Shown here: piece after piece, positions 42,328 to 51,743 of the stretch
Layout: every line of letters starts with the position of its first letter
Position numbering within the stretch: the stretch's first letter is position 1
DNA from: DASUPK01 sp963831605
GTDB taxonomy: Bacteria; Actinomycetota; Thermoleophilia; Solirubrobacterales; 70-9
Length of the DNA stretch: 64,000 nucleotides
Assembly: GCA_963831605.1 (NCBI GenBank)
Contig: CAWHQR010000004.1
Span: 61,403-125,402, forward strand
Reading direction: 5' to 3'
Position numbers and translations under genes: made by a program
The notes under the pieces: model-generated
What the model was told of the DNA's origin: nothing
Seen by the model: the letters and a program-made list of their open reading frames with translations, nothing else
Databases searched by the model: none

Positions 42328-43164
42328 ATGGTCTCAACCGAAGCGACCACGTCCGACCAGCGGCCCGCGGCGGCGATGGCCGACGGGATCCGCCGGATCG
42401 TGATCCAACAGTCGAAGCGTGCCAACATCGGCCACATCGGCTCTGCCCTCTCGATCGCCGATCTCCTCGGTGCTCTCTACGCAGAGGTGCTGAGCTCCCC
42501 GGGGACCGAGGAATCCGACCGGGACCGGTTCGTCCTCTCGAAGGGCCACGCGGCTCTCGCCCTGTACGCCGCGCTTCACCTTCGCGGGGATATCGAGGTG
42601 GGCACCCTCGACACCTTCGCCAGCGACGGCAGCGGGCTCGGCGCTCATCCCGAGCACGCCGTTCCGGGCATCGATTTCTCCACCGGGTCGCTCGGGCACG
42701 GCCTCTCGGTCGCATGCGGCGCCGCCCTCGCCGCGCGGATGGACGGCTCGCGTCGCCGGGCCTTCGCGCTGCTCAGCGACGCCGAGTGCAACGAGGGCTC
42801 CACCTGGGAAGCGGTCATGTTCGCCGCCCACCACCAGGTCTCGAACGTGATCGCGATCGTTGACGCCAACGGGCAGCAGGCGCTCGGCTACACGCGCGAC
42901 GTGCTCGATCTGGGCTCGATCTCCGACCGCTTCGACTCCTTCGGCTGGGATGTGCACGAGGTCGAGGGTCACGACGTCGATCGCCTGATCTCCACGATCG
43001 AGGGGCTTGACACCGCTTCGGGGCCGCCGCACGCGATCATCGCTCGCACCACCTTCGGCAAGGGCGTGTCGTTCATGGAGTCGAAGATCGAGTGGCACTA
43101 CCTCCCGATGTCCGATCAGCACTACGAGCAGGCGCTCGGGGAGCTGGAGGGAGACGGGCCATGA
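42328..43164 (+). CDS. Transketolase-like protein, N-terminal (ThDP-binding) subunit
   Basis: The 278-aa subunit carries the pyrophosphate-binding half of a split transketolase: 'RANIGHIGSALSIADLLGAL', 'DRFVLSKGHAALALYAALH', 'STGSLGHGLSVACGAALA', and the ThDP motif from 'LLSDAECNEGSTWEAVMFA' to the Asn of 'VIAIVDANGQQALGYT' (GDxE...N type). It should act with the product of the next gene, whose ATG overlaps its stop (ATGA). In this context it may make or shorten a sugar for the glycan instead of serving central metabolism. Confidence 0.9.
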   Translation: MVSTEATTSDQRPAAAMADGIRRIVIQQSKRANIGHIGSALSIADLLGALYAEVLSSPGTEESDRDRFVLSKGHAALALYAALHLRGDIEVGTLDTFASDGSGLGAHPEHAVPGIDFSTGSLGHGLSVACGAALAARMDGSRRRAFALLSDAECNEGSTWEAVMFAAHHQVSNVIAIVDANGQQALGYTRDVLDLGSISDRFDSFGWDVHEVEGHDVDRLISTIEGLDTASGPPHAIIARTTFGKGVSFMESKIEWHYLPMSDQHYEQALGELEGDGP

Positions 43165-44087
43165 GGAACGAATTCATCGAGCGACTGGGTGAGCTCGCCG
43201 AGCAGGACCCGCGCATCGTGCTGCTGACGGGGGATCTCGGGTTCACGGTCGTCGAGGACTTCGCCGAGCGCTTCCCGGACCGGTTCTTCAACGCAGGAGT
43301 CGCCGAGCAGAACATGGTCGGTATGGCGACCGGGCTCGCGGAGGCGGGCCGCATCCCGTTCGTCTACTCGATCGCCACCTTCGCGTCGATGCGGCCGTAC
43401 GAGTTCATTCGCAATGGTCCGGCTCTCCACGAGCTGCCCGTGCGGATCGTGGCGATCGGTGGAGGAGTCGACTACGGCTACAACGGCGTCACCCACTACG
43501 CCCTCGAGGACGTCGCTCTGATGCGGGTGCAGCCGTCGATCACGACCGTAGCCCCGGCGGATGCGGCACAGGCGGTCTCGGCCCTCGACGCGACGTGGGA
43601 GCTCCCCTCAGCCGTGTACTACCGGCTCGGAAAGCAGGCGAACGCGGTCTCGGCCCTCGCCGGCCGCTTCGAGCTCGGGCGCGCAGAGGTCCTCGCCGAC
43701 GGCGACGACCTCGCGATCCTCGCCCTCGGCACCACCGCGGCCGAGGCGCTCCGGGCGGGGACGCTGCTCGAGGGCGACGACATCCGGGCCTCGGTCGCCC
43801 TGGTCTCGAGCTTCAACCCGTCGCCGGTCGACGACCTCGCGGAGCTGCTCGACGGAAAGCCCGTCGCGCTCACGGTCGAAGATCACTTCGAGACGGGGGG
43901 GCTCGGGTCGCTCGTCGCGGAGACGATCGCCGAGCGAGGACTGGATTGCCGGCTCGTTCGCTGCGCGGTCAGCGAGATGCCCCGGGGAATGGTCGGGACG
44001 CGCGAATACCTCTATCGCGAACTGGGACTCGACGCGGAGAGCATCGCCCGGTCCGCCGTCGAGGCAGCCGCCCCGGCACGCCCCTGA
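43161..44087 (+). CDS. Transketolase-like protein, C-terminal subunit
   Basis: The 308-aa partner supplies the pyrimidine-binding and C-terminal domains: 'RIVLLTGDLGFTVVEDFAE', 'FFNAGVAEQNMVGMATGLA' with the catalytic Glu that protonates the ThDP ring, 'IPFVYSIATFASMRPYEFI', and 'GGGVDYGYNGVTHYALEDV'. Split transketolases of this type recur in accessory sugar pathways. Both subunits are intact, in the right order, with overlapping ends. Confidence 0.9.
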   Translation: MRNEFIERLGELAEQDPRIVLLTGDLGFTVVEDFAERFPDRFFNAGVAEQNMVGMATGLAEAGRIPFVYSIATFASMRPYEFIRNGPALHELPVRIVAIGGGVDYGYNGVTHYALEDVALMRVQPSITTVAPADAAQAVSALDATWELPSAVYYRLGKQANAVSALAGRFELGRAEVLADGDDLAILALGTTAAEALRAGTLLEGDDIRASVALVSSFNPSPVDDLAELLDGKPVALTVEDHFETGGLGSLVAETIAERGLDCRLVRCAVSEMPRGMVGTREYLYRELGLDAESIARSAVEAAAPARP

Positions 44088-44102
44088 GCGCTGGCGACGA
44101 CG

Positions 44103-44786
44103 ATGCCGCCGAGCACAACGATCGTTCTCCCTGTCCACAACCAGGACGAGCACATCGAGTCGACCGTGCAGGCATACGTGGCGAAGCTCCGCGAGTTGCC
44201 CACGGAGCACGAGGTGATCCTGGTGACGAACGCCTGCACCGACAACTCGGTCGCGGTCTGCGGCTCGCTCGCGGAGCGAGAGGAGATGATCCGCCACATC
44301 GACCTGGCGGAAGGAGGCTGGGGCCAGGCGGTCAAGGTGGGTCTCGATGCCGCCGCCGGAGATGTCCTCTGCTACACGAACTCAGCCCGCACCACTCCCG
44401 AGATGCTGACGCTGATGCTCGCCTACGGGTTCGCCTACCCGGACGCCGTCCTCAAGGCCAACCGGAGGATCCGAGCGAGCTTCCAGCGCCGGCTCGGATC
44501 GCTCCTGTACAACCTCGAGTGCCGGATGCTGTTCGACCTCGCGACCTGGGACATCAACGGCACGCCGAAGGTGTTCCCGCGCTCGTTCGGCCGCCTGCTC
44601 GAGCTGCGGTCCGACGACGACATGATCGATGCCGAGTTCGTCGTCACCTGCAAGCGCGAGGACTACCCGATCGTCGAGGTGCCGATCCTCGCGACCGTGC
44701 GGCACGGCGGACGCTCCACGACCAACTACGGCTCCGCGATGCGGATGTATGTGGGCGCCTACAAGATGCATCGCCGCCTGCGGTGA
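44103..44786 (+). CDS. Family 2 glycosyltransferase, polyprenyl-phosphate type
   Basis: The 227-aa single-domain GT2 reads 'TTIVLPVHNQDEHIESTVQ', 'HEVILVTNACTDNSVAVCG', 'GWGQAVKVGLDAAAGDVLC' and 'FDLATWDINGTPKVFPRSF', a layout like DPM/Wzz-adjacent GT2 enzymes. The metal site reads 'CYTNSARTT' in place of a clear DxD, which is unusual. No membrane helix is present. Its stop overlaps the next GTG. Confidence 0.8.
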   Translation: MPPSTTIVLPVHNQDEHIESTVQAYVAKLRELPTEHEVILVTNACTDNSVAVCGSLAEREEMIRHIDLAEGGWGQAVKVGLDAAAGDVLCYTNSARTTPEMLTLMLAYGFAYPDAVLKANRRIRASFQRRLGSLLYNLECRMLFDLATWDINGTPKVFPRSFGRLLELRSDDDMIDAEFVVTCKREDYPIVEVPILATVRHGGRSTTNYGSAMRMYVGAYKMHRRLR

Positions 44787-45983
44787 CCGCCGGGCACGGC
44801 GATGCCGAGCTGCGGGAGCTGTGGGAGGGACACGGCGCCCGCTGGCGCGATCCAGGCCAGGTCGTCGCCGACTGGGAGGGGGCGGAGCGCACCGACCCCC
44901 GGCTGCTCCGCTACCGCGCCAAGGGCGGATTCTGGGCCGCGCTCGAGCGGGCCCGGGCCACCCTGCTCGTCTCGCGTGAGTACGAGCACCTCCTCGTCGC
45001 GCTCACGGTCAGGGCGGGCAAGCCGGTCGTCACCTACCTCCCGATGCCGCATCCGTCGGGGATAGCCCTCGACGCCGCGCGCGGGATCGTCCACGTCGCC
45101 AGCACCCGCAACCCGAACCGGGTGTTCGACCTCGCCCCCGCTCGGTCGGCGCTGGATCGCACCGACTCCCCAGCGCCCGACCTCGAGGGAGCTCCGCTGA
45201 TGCCCCAGAGCGCCCGCTTCTATCCCGGCGCTCTCTATATCCACGACATGGCGATGGTGGGCGGTGAGCTGCATGCCAACGCCGTCGGCGAGAACGCCGT
45301 CGTCCGGCTGCGCGACGGCGGTGGCTACGACCGTGTCTGGTGGCCGAAGGCGATCGAGCGCCGACGGCAAGCCGGACTTCGGGCGCAACTACCTGCAGCT
45401 CAACTCGATCGCGGCCGGCAAGGACCTGCGCTCGTCGTTCTTCACGGCATCGGCCGAAAGGATCGGCAGCCGCCGACCCGGCCACCGCGACTTCAAGGTC
45501 GACCGCCGGGGGGTCGTGTTCTCGGGCGCGACCCGGGAGCCGATCGCTCGCGGGCTCACCCGGCCGCACTCGGCGCGCCGCCACCGCAGCCGGCTGTGGG
45601 CCCTCGACTCCGGATACGGGGGCCTCTGCTCGATTCGCGGCGGTGAGATGGAGACGGTCGCGCGTCTGCCGGGTTGGACCCGCGGCCTCGGCTTTCGGGG
45701 TGGCGTCGCCTTCGTCGCCACCTCGCGGGTGATCCCCCGGTTTCGCAACTATGCGCCGGGGCTGGAGCTCGACCGGAGCGTATGCGCGGTCCACGCTCTC
45801 GACCCGAGCAGCGGTGAGACGCTCGGTTCGATCGTCTGGCCCTCGGGCAACCAGATCTTCGCGGTCGAGCCGATTCCGGCAGGGCTTTCCATAGGATTTC
45901 CCCTTCCCGCCGGACAGCGCCGACCGTCGGCCCGGACCCGAGACCTCTACTACGCCTACGCGCCGCGCAAGGAGTCAGAGTGA
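44783..45983 (+). pseudogene. TIGR03032-like protein (DUF4915), one frameshift
   Basis: GTG 44783 overlaps the preceding stop. The first frame gives 'GGFWAALERARATLLVSRE', 'VVTYLPMPHPSGIALDAAR' and 'IYIHDMAMVGGELHANAVG'-type blade sequences ('LYIHDMAMVGGELHANAVG'), then must shift near 45355 to 'KPDFGRNYLQLNSIAAGKD' and 'RLWALDSGYGGLCSIRGG', ending 'GNQIFAVEPIPAG' and YYAYAPRKESE. It is a beta-propeller-like protein of about 400 aa. The family is of unknown function and is often found near sulfotransferases and glycosyltransferases, as here. Confidence 0.7.
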
Positions 45984-46909
45984 GCAACGAGATCCGCCTG
46001 CTGATGATCGGGGCCATGTACGAGAACGGGGGCAACACCGCCCACCGGTTTCTCGACGGCCACCCCCAGCTCTTCGTCTACCCCTTCGAGTCGCAGCTCG
46101 GCACCCGGCTGGTCACTGACCAGCTCTCCTCGACCTTCCCGGTCAAGTACCGCTGGCCGACCTTTGCGCTTCACGCCACGCCGACCGAGGACTACGCAGC
46201 GATCATCGACGAGGAGGGGAAGGTCCGGGCGCGGACGCCGCAGGTGAGCAAGTTCCGTGACTGGCCGATGGACCTCTCCGACGACGATCGGCGCGATGCC
46301 TACCTCCGCCACGTCGAGAAGACCGGGCGCTCGCGCGGCGACAACGTGGCTGCCTTCTTCCGCGCCACCTTCGAGGCATGGAAGGACCATGCCGCGTCCG
46401 GTCGAGAGGAGGTGTATGTCGGCTACAGCCCGATCGTCGTCGTGGACGCCGAAAAGATTCTCGGCGACCTGCCGAACTCCCACTTCCTCCACATCGTCCG
46501 CAATCCGTGGTCGGCGTATGCGGACACGAAGAAGCGGGCGGTGCCGCTGTCGCTGGCCGGCTACATGCTGGGATGGACGCTGAACCAGCAATTCGCGCTG
46601 CTCGCGCGCGAGCTCTTCCCGGACCGCGTCCACATCGTCCGCACCGAGGATGTGATGGAGGACTCCAAGTCCGCGCTCGGCCCGGTCTGCGAGGCGATCG
46701 GCGTCGAGGTCGCCGATTCCCTCAAGGAGGTGAGCTGGAACGGTCGTGCCCTCGATCAGGTCTATCCGTGGGGCACGATCCGAACGCCGACTCCGGAGGC
46801 GAACCTGGCGACCGCCAACGAGCTCGACGGTCAGGAGAAGCGGGAGGTCGAGGTCCGCGCCGGCCGCTTTCTCGAGCCGTTCGGCTACGACCACTTCCTC
46901 GGCGGCTGA
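45980..46909 (+). CDS. Sulfotransferase family protein
   Basis: The 309-aa product has an N-terminal strand-loop-helix 'RLLMIGAMYENGGNTAHRF' in place of the usual 'GxxRSGTT' 5'-phosphosulfate loop, and a good 3'-phosphate motif 'HFLHIVRNPWSAYADTKKR', although the Ser expected eight residues after the Arg is Asp. PAPS-dependent transfer of sulfate to a glycan is the likely role, but the altered loop leaves room for another group. It overlaps the TIGR03032-like gene by 4 bp. Confidence 0.75.
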   Translation: MSNEIRLLMIGAMYENGGNTAHRFLDGHPQLFVYPFESQLGTRLVTDQLSSTFPVKYRWPTFALHATPTEDYAAIIDEEGKVRARTPQVSKFRDWPMDLSDDDRRDAYLRHVEKTGRSRGDNVAAFFRATFEAWKDHAASGREEVYVGYSPIVVVDAEKILGDLPNSHFLHIVRNPWSAYADTKKRAVPLSLAGYMLGWTLNQQFALLARELFPDRVHIVRTEDVMEDSKSALGPVCEAIGVEVADSLKEVSWNGRALDQVYPWGTIRTPTPEANLATANELDGQEKREVEVRAGRFLEPFGYDHFLGG

Positions 46910-46915
46910 GGCGGC

Positions 46916-47842
46916 GTGGCGAAGCGGGTGCTGATCACGGGCGCCGCGGGCTTCGTCGGGGCGAACCTGGCGCGCCGCACTCTGGCGCGGGGCGACGAGG
47001 TCTTCCTCGCGATTGGGCCGGACACCGATCGATACCGGCTGCGGGAGATCGAGGGCGACGCGGAGCTGATCGAGGCCGATCTGCGCGAACCCGACTCGGC
47101 GCAGCGCCTGGTGGCCGCATCGAGGCCCGAACTCGTGCTCCATCTCGCCACCCACGGCGCCTACTCGTGGCAAACCGATGCCGAGCGCATCTTCGAGACC
47201 ACCGTCCTCGGAACCGTACGGCTGCTGCGCGCCTGCGGCGATGCCGGAGTGCGGCGCCTGATCAACGCGGGGTCCTCGTCCGAGTACGGGTTCAAGGACC
47301 ATCCGCCCGACGAGGCCGAGCTGCCCGAGCCGAACAGCGACTACGCGGCCGCCAAGGTGGGGGCGACGGCCTACTGCGGGCACTTCGCCCGCAGCCACGA
47401 CACCGACGCGATCACGCTGCGGCTCTACTCGGTCTACGGGCCCTGGGAGCATCCCGATCGCCTCATCCCGAAGCTCGTGGGAGAGGCCCTGGCGGGAAGG
47501 CTGCCACCGCTCGTCAACCCCGAGGTCGCCCGTGACTTCGTCTTCATCGACGATGCGTGTTCGGCGTTCCTCGCGGCCGCCGAGTCAGTCGAGGCGGCTC
47601 CCGATGCGGTCTACAACGTCGCGAGCGGCCGCGAGACGACCATCGGCGAAATCGTGGAGACGGCCCGCTCGGCGTTCGGAGTCGAGGCCGAGCCGGACTG
47701 GGGATCGATGCCGGAGCGGGACTGGGACACGACGTCCTGGGTCGGCAATCCCGCCCGGATCGAGCGCGAGCTCGGTTGGCGCGCCGAAACCGACCTCACG
47801 GAGGGGCTGCGCCGAACGGCGGAGTGGATGACCCGCAGCTAG
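46916..47842 (+). CDS. NAD-dependent epimerase/dehydratase
   Basis: The 308-aa extended SDR shows 'RVLITGAAGFVGANLARRT', 'LVLHLATHGAYSWQTDAER', 'LINAGSSSEYGFKDHPPDE' and 'PNSDYAAAKVGATAYCGHF' (YxxxK), then 'EVARDFVFIDDACSAFLAA'. It is close to CDP-abequose-synthase/dTDP-sugar epimerase types by general layout. GTG 46916 is 6 bp after the sulfotransferase stop. It closes the second glycan module. Confidence 0.83.
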   Translation: MAKRVLITGAAGFVGANLARRTLARGDEVFLAIGPDTDRYRLREIEGDAELIEADLREPDSAQRLVAASRPELVLHLATHGAYSWQTDAERIFETTVLGTVRLLRACGDAGVRRLINAGSSSEYGFKDHPPDEAELPEPNSDYAAAKVGATAYCGHFARSHDTDAITLRLYSVYGPWEHPDRLIPKLVGEALAGRLPPLVNPEVARDFVFIDDACSAFLAAAESVEAAPDAVYNVASGRETTIGEIVETARSAFGVEAEPDWGSMPERDWDTTSWVGNPARIERELGWRAETDLTEGLRRTAEWMTRS

Positions 47843-47882
47843 TTGGTACGCCGGCGAACGATTCGATTGACCGGCGTCGGCC

Positions 47883-49176
47883 ATGTGTGATACGAATGCG
47901 AGCGTGGACAGGCGCCATGAACGACGGCCCTTCGCGGTACCGCTTTTGTGCGCGGTGGCGCTCGCCCTCGTTGCGTTGATCGGCGCAGGATCAGCCCCGG
48001 CCCAGAGCACGATCAACGCCTGCGTCAAGAAGAAGAAGCCGAACAAGGGCGCGGTCCTGTTCAAGAACAAGTGCCCGAAGGGGTACAAGAAAACCACCAT
48101 CAACAACCAGCCCGGCTCGGCAGGCCCCGCCGGTCCCGCCGGTCCGACCGGCCCCGGCGGCACCGGCCCGAGCGGCCCCAGCGGCCCGAGCGGTCCCAGC
48201 GGGGGCCCCAGCGGCCCCAGCGGCCCAAGCGGCGCCGCGGGTCCCAGCGGCCCGAGTGGCCCGACTGGCGTCAGTGGCCCGAGTGGCCCGGCTGGCCCGA
48301 CCGGCACTACGGGCCCCAGCGGCCCGAGCGGCCCGACCGGTGACTCCGGCCCGAGCGGCCCGACCGGTGACTCCGGCCCGAGCGGCCCGACCGGTGACTC
48401 CGGCCCGAGCGGCCCGACCGGTGACTCCGGCCCGAGCGGCCCGACCGGTGACTCCGGCCCGAGCGGCCCGACCGGTGACACCGGCCCGAGCGGCCCGACC
48501 GGTGACTCCGGCCCGAGCGGCCCGACCGGTGACACGGGTGCAACCGGAGACGACCGGCCCCAGTGGCCCCAGCGGTCCGAGCGGTCCGGCCGGCCCGAGT
48601 GGCCCGACTGGTGTGACCGGTGCGACCGGCGCGACCGGCGCGACCGGTACGACCGGTACGAGCGGCCCCAGCGGCCCGAGCGGCCCGACCGGTGGCTCAG
48701 GCCCGAGCGGCCCGAGCGGCCCCAGCGGCACGAGCGGCCCGAGCGGCCCGACCGGCCCGACCGGGGCGGGAGTCGGAACGCCTGCCACGGGTCAGGTGCT
48801 CACCTCGGAAGCGACGACCTCCGCCACCTACACAAACCTGACGACCACCGGTCCGTCGGCGACCATCACGTCGACGGCTTCCACCACCAGCGCGCTGGTC
48901 ACCGTGACCGGCAGCATTAATCCGAACACCTCCGCTGAGGGTTGGATGAGCTTCCAGGTTGACGCCGTTGCGATCGTCACTGGCACGCTCGACGCAAGGG
49001 CGGTCATCCGTGAACACGGAGGCAGCGGCGTCGGCACCGGGCTGATACAGGCCAGCGCCACAACCTTGATCACTGGCCTCGCTCCGGGATCGCACACCTT
49101 CACGGCGAAGTACAGGACCAACGGCACCTCGACGGCGTTCTCGAACAGGACCATCACGGCCGTTCCGCTGCCCTAG
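47883..49176 (+). pseudogene. Secreted collagen-like protein, one frameshift
   Basis: An N-terminal signal peptide ('PLLCAVALALVALIGAG', cleavage near APAQS) is followed by 'INACVKKKKPNKGAVLFKN', a motif I associate with actinobacterial collagen-like proteins. A Gly-X-Y region of about 70 triplets (mostly GPS, GPT, GDS) follows, with a one-base shift near 48548. The C-terminal ~130 residues form a beta-rich, Thr/Ser-rich domain ending 'FTAKYRTNGTSTAFSNRTI'. Triple-helical trimer on the cell surface is the expected structure. Repaired length is about 431 aa. The shift lies just after the tandem array. Confidence 0.75.
48333..48540 (+). repeat. 27-bp tandem repeat array in collagen-like gene
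   Basis: About eight nearly identical 27-bp units encode GPTGDSGPS; the only changes I see are gacacc or gacacg for gactcc. Identity is at DNA level, not only protein level, which points to recent expansion by slippage. Copy number probably varies between isolates. Confidence 0.88.
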
Positions 49177-49236
49177 GGGCCGCGCTTCCAGAGCGGCTGT
49201 GGCGCGGCTGGGCTGACGATCGGCCCGGATGACTAG

Positions 49237-51609
49237 ATGGATCTCCTGATCAACTGGCTGATCGGCCCGATCGTCCTGATCGTCGTTGCGGTCGGGTTGT
49301 CGCTGCTGGTCGAGCGGCTCGCCGATCTAACCGTCCCGTGGACGATCAGGCCCGCGCTGGGACTCACAGCCGCGATCGTCGTCGCCCAGATCCTCACCGT
49401 CGCCGACGAGACCGCAGAGCTGGCGGTCCCCGCGATCCTCGTCTTGGCCGTCGTCGGCCTGTTGCTCGGCTGGGGCCACACCGGCTCGAGGCCGTCCGGC
49501 TGGGCGCTGGGTGCGGCGGGGCTTGTCTTCGCCGTCTTCGCGGCGCCTTTCGTCGTCCTGGGGGACGCGACCTGGTCCGGATTCATCAAGCTCGACGACA
49601 CCGCCACCTTCATGGGCCTGATCGACCACACCTTCGAGTTCGGAAGGGGGGTGGGGGGCCTCGCCCCTTCCACGCACGAGGCGATGATCGTCGATCTCGG
49701 CGGGAACTACCCGATCGGCTCGATCACTCCGGCGGCGGTGACGTCGCGGTTGCTCGCCCAGGACCCCGCCTGGACGCTGATGCCGTCGCTGGCGGTCGCC
49801 CCTCCCGTGATGTGCCTGCTGATCTTCGAGCTGGTGCGCCGTCTCGTGCGCACCGGCCTCACCGCGTTCGGGATCGCGGTGATCGGATCGCTGTCCGCGA
49901 CGCTGATGGGCTACTACCTGTGGGGTGGCGTGAAGGAGCTGATGGCGGCGGCGCTGCTGCCGCTCGGGCCTGCGCTCGTCGGCCACGGCAAGCGACTGGG
50001 CTGGCCGCGGACAATCTGGGTCCCGATCGCCGTCTCGATCGCCGGCTTCATCGGCGTGCTGGGGGCCGGAGGGGGCGTCTGGCTGTTGCCGACGCTGCTG
50101 CCCGCCCTGATCGTCTTGGTCCGGGAGCGTGGCCGCTCAGAGGCCCTGGCGATCGCCGGCCCGGCGCTCGGGCTCGCCGTCGTCCTCGCGCTGCCGATCC
50201 TGATCACGCCCGACGGCCTCCTCAATCCGCTCTCGAAGAACTTCATCGAGAACACCGTGCTCGGCAACCTGACGGGCCCCCTCAACCTCTTTCACATCTC
50301 CGGGATCTGGCCCTCGCTCGACTTTCGATCCGACCCGGGACTGAAGCCGGCGGTGCTCGTGCTCGGCGGGCTCTGCATCGCGCTCGCCGCGGGGGCGGTG
50401 CTCGCGTGCACGAGGATCCCCTCAGGCGAGGGGCTTCCGTTCGCGAGCTATGCCGGCGGAGGGGCGGTCGGCGCCGTTGTGGTCATCCTCGCGGGCTCGC
50501 CCTGGATCGACGGCAAGGCGATGGCGATCCTCTCACCGGCCGTGCTCGCCGGAGCGATGCTGGCGACCGCCCTGATTGCGGAGCGGTCAAGCTTCAGGTT
50601 CGAGGCCGCGGCGCTCGCGGCCGTCATCGGCGGGGTGACGCTGTGGTCCGCCTACCTCGCCTATCACGGTGTCTGGTTCGCTCCCCGATCCCATTTCACC
50701 GAGCTGGAGCACATCGGCAAGCAGTTCGCGGGGACCGGGCCCACCCTGAGCACCGAGGCCCCCAGCTACGGCCCGCGGCACTTCCTGAGGAATATGGACG
50801 CCGAGGGCGCGACCGACCTTCGCCGCAGACCGGTCCTGCTCTTGAACGGGGCCCCACCCCCAAAGGGGCAGTACCTCGACCTCGACCAGATTCGGCCGGA
50901 TCAGCTCGACCCCTACCAGACCCTGGTCATCCGCCGTGGACCGGCAACCAGCAGGCCTCCAGCGAGCTTCGAGCTCGCCTACTCGGGCGAGTACTACGAG
51001 GTGTGGCGCAGGACGGGCCACCCACCGGGCTCCCTCGTCGTGCACGTTCCGCTGAGCAGCGATCTGGGGAACGGAGGGACCTTGGACTGCAACGGGGTCG
51101 CCGCGCTCGCCAAGGAGGCCGGCAAGGGGGGGAGCCTCGTCGCGGCCCGAGCAAGCACGCCGACGCCGGTCGACCTCTCGGCGGGCGAGAGCCCCGAGTC
51201 GTGGAACGCGGCACCGACCGGTTTCATTCCGACGGGCTCGGGGACGCTGACCACGAGCGTGGACGTGTCCAAGGCGGGGGACTACGAGCTGTGGCTGGGC
51301 GGTTACATCTTCGGGGGACTCGAGGTGAGGGTGGACGGGACGGAGGTCGGTTCCAAGCGGGCGGTGATCAACTCGGCGGGCGGCTACGAGCCGCTCGGCA
51401 CCGTCGCCCTGAACCCGGGACGTCATACGGTCGAGCTCGACTACGACCGGGGGATCCTCCAGCCGGGCACGGGCGGGGGGAATTTCGGCATCGGCCCGCT
51501 GATGATGGACAGCAAATCCGATGGCGATCTCGGCACGGTCACGGTCCCCGCCTCGGACTACCGGCGGCTCTGTGGGCGGCGCTGGGACTGGATCGAGGCG
51601 TACTCGTGA
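49237..51609 (+). CDS. Large GT-C-like membrane protein with C-terminal beta domain
   Basis: The 790-aa product has about 12 hydrophobic segments in residues 1-480 ('LINWLIGPIVLIVVAVGLSL' first), an extracytoplasmic loop after TM4 with 'FIKLDDTATFMGLIDHTFE' (an acidic pair like the GT-C first-loop site), and a soluble C-terminal ~290 residues. The last 120 residues ('AGDYELWLGGYIFGGLEVR', 'GTVALNPGRHTVELDYDRG') look like a carbohydrate-binding jelly roll. An outer-face glycosyltransferase is plausible but not shown. ATG 49237 is 60 bp after the collagen-like gene. Confidence 0.72.
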   Translation: MDLLINWLIGPIVLIVVAVGLSLLVERLADLTVPWTIRPALGLTAAIVVAQILTVADETAELAVPAILVLAVVGLLLGWGHTGSRPSGWALGAAGLVFAVFAAPFVVLGDATWSGFIKLDDTATFMGLIDHTFEFGRGVGGLAPSTHEAMIVDLGGNYPIGSITPAAVTSRLLAQDPAWTLMPSLAVAPPVMCLLIFELVRRLVRTGLTAFGIAVIGSLSATLMGYYLWGGVKELMAAALLPLGPALVGHGKRLGWPRTIWVPIAVSIAGFIGVLGAGGGVWLLPTLLPALIVLVRERGRSEALAIAGPALGLAVVLALPILITPDGLLNPLSKNFIENTVLGNLTGPLNLFHISGIWPSLDFRSDPGLKPAVLVLGGLCIALAAGAVLACTRIPSGEGLPFASYAGGGAVGAVVVILAGSPWIDGKAMAILSPAVLAGAMLATALIAERSSFRFEAAALAAVIGGVTLWSAYLAYHGVWFAPRSHFTELEHIGKQFAGTGPTLSTEAPSYGPRHFLRNMDAEGATDLRRRPVLLLNGAPPPKGQYLDLDQIRPDQLDPYQTLVIRRGPATSRPPASFELAYSGEYYEVWRRTGHPPGSLVVHVPLSSDLGNGGTLDCNGVAALAKEAGKGGSLVAARASTPTPVDLSAGESPESWNAAPTGFIPTGSGTLTTSVDVSKAGDYELWLGGYIFGGLEVRVDGTEVGSKRAVINSAGGYEPLGTVALNPGRHTVELDYDRGILQPGTGGGNFGIGPLMMDSKSDGDLGTVTVPASDYRRLCGRRWDWIEAYS

Positions 51610-51743
51610 GGCGGCGATAGGGCCCTCCGGCTCGGTAGGCTACGGACGTTGCAGGATCGGGAAGGGGCCCAAGCGGTCGCCTCAGCGGCCATCTGGTGCT
51701 GAGCGCAAGAGCAACCGAGGAGGACGCAGCAGATTGAGGGACA

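Noticed and set aside
43595..45646. A 683-codon plus-strand open frame across the transketolase and GT2 genes
   Set aside because: Only its last part (from 44783) matches a protein family; the rest is Arg/Gly-rich shadow of the true frames.
48333..48540. 27-bp repeats considered as a CRISPR array
   Set aside because: Units are directly adjacent without spacers, are in a coding frame, and no cas genes lie nearby.
47585..48788. Long minus-strand frames also made of Gly-X-Y-like or Pro-rich repeats opposite the collagen-like gene
   Set aside because: They are the reverse complement of a GC-symmetric repeat. The plus strand has a signal peptide, N-terminal motif and C-terminal domain; the minus frames have none and run into the epimerase gene.
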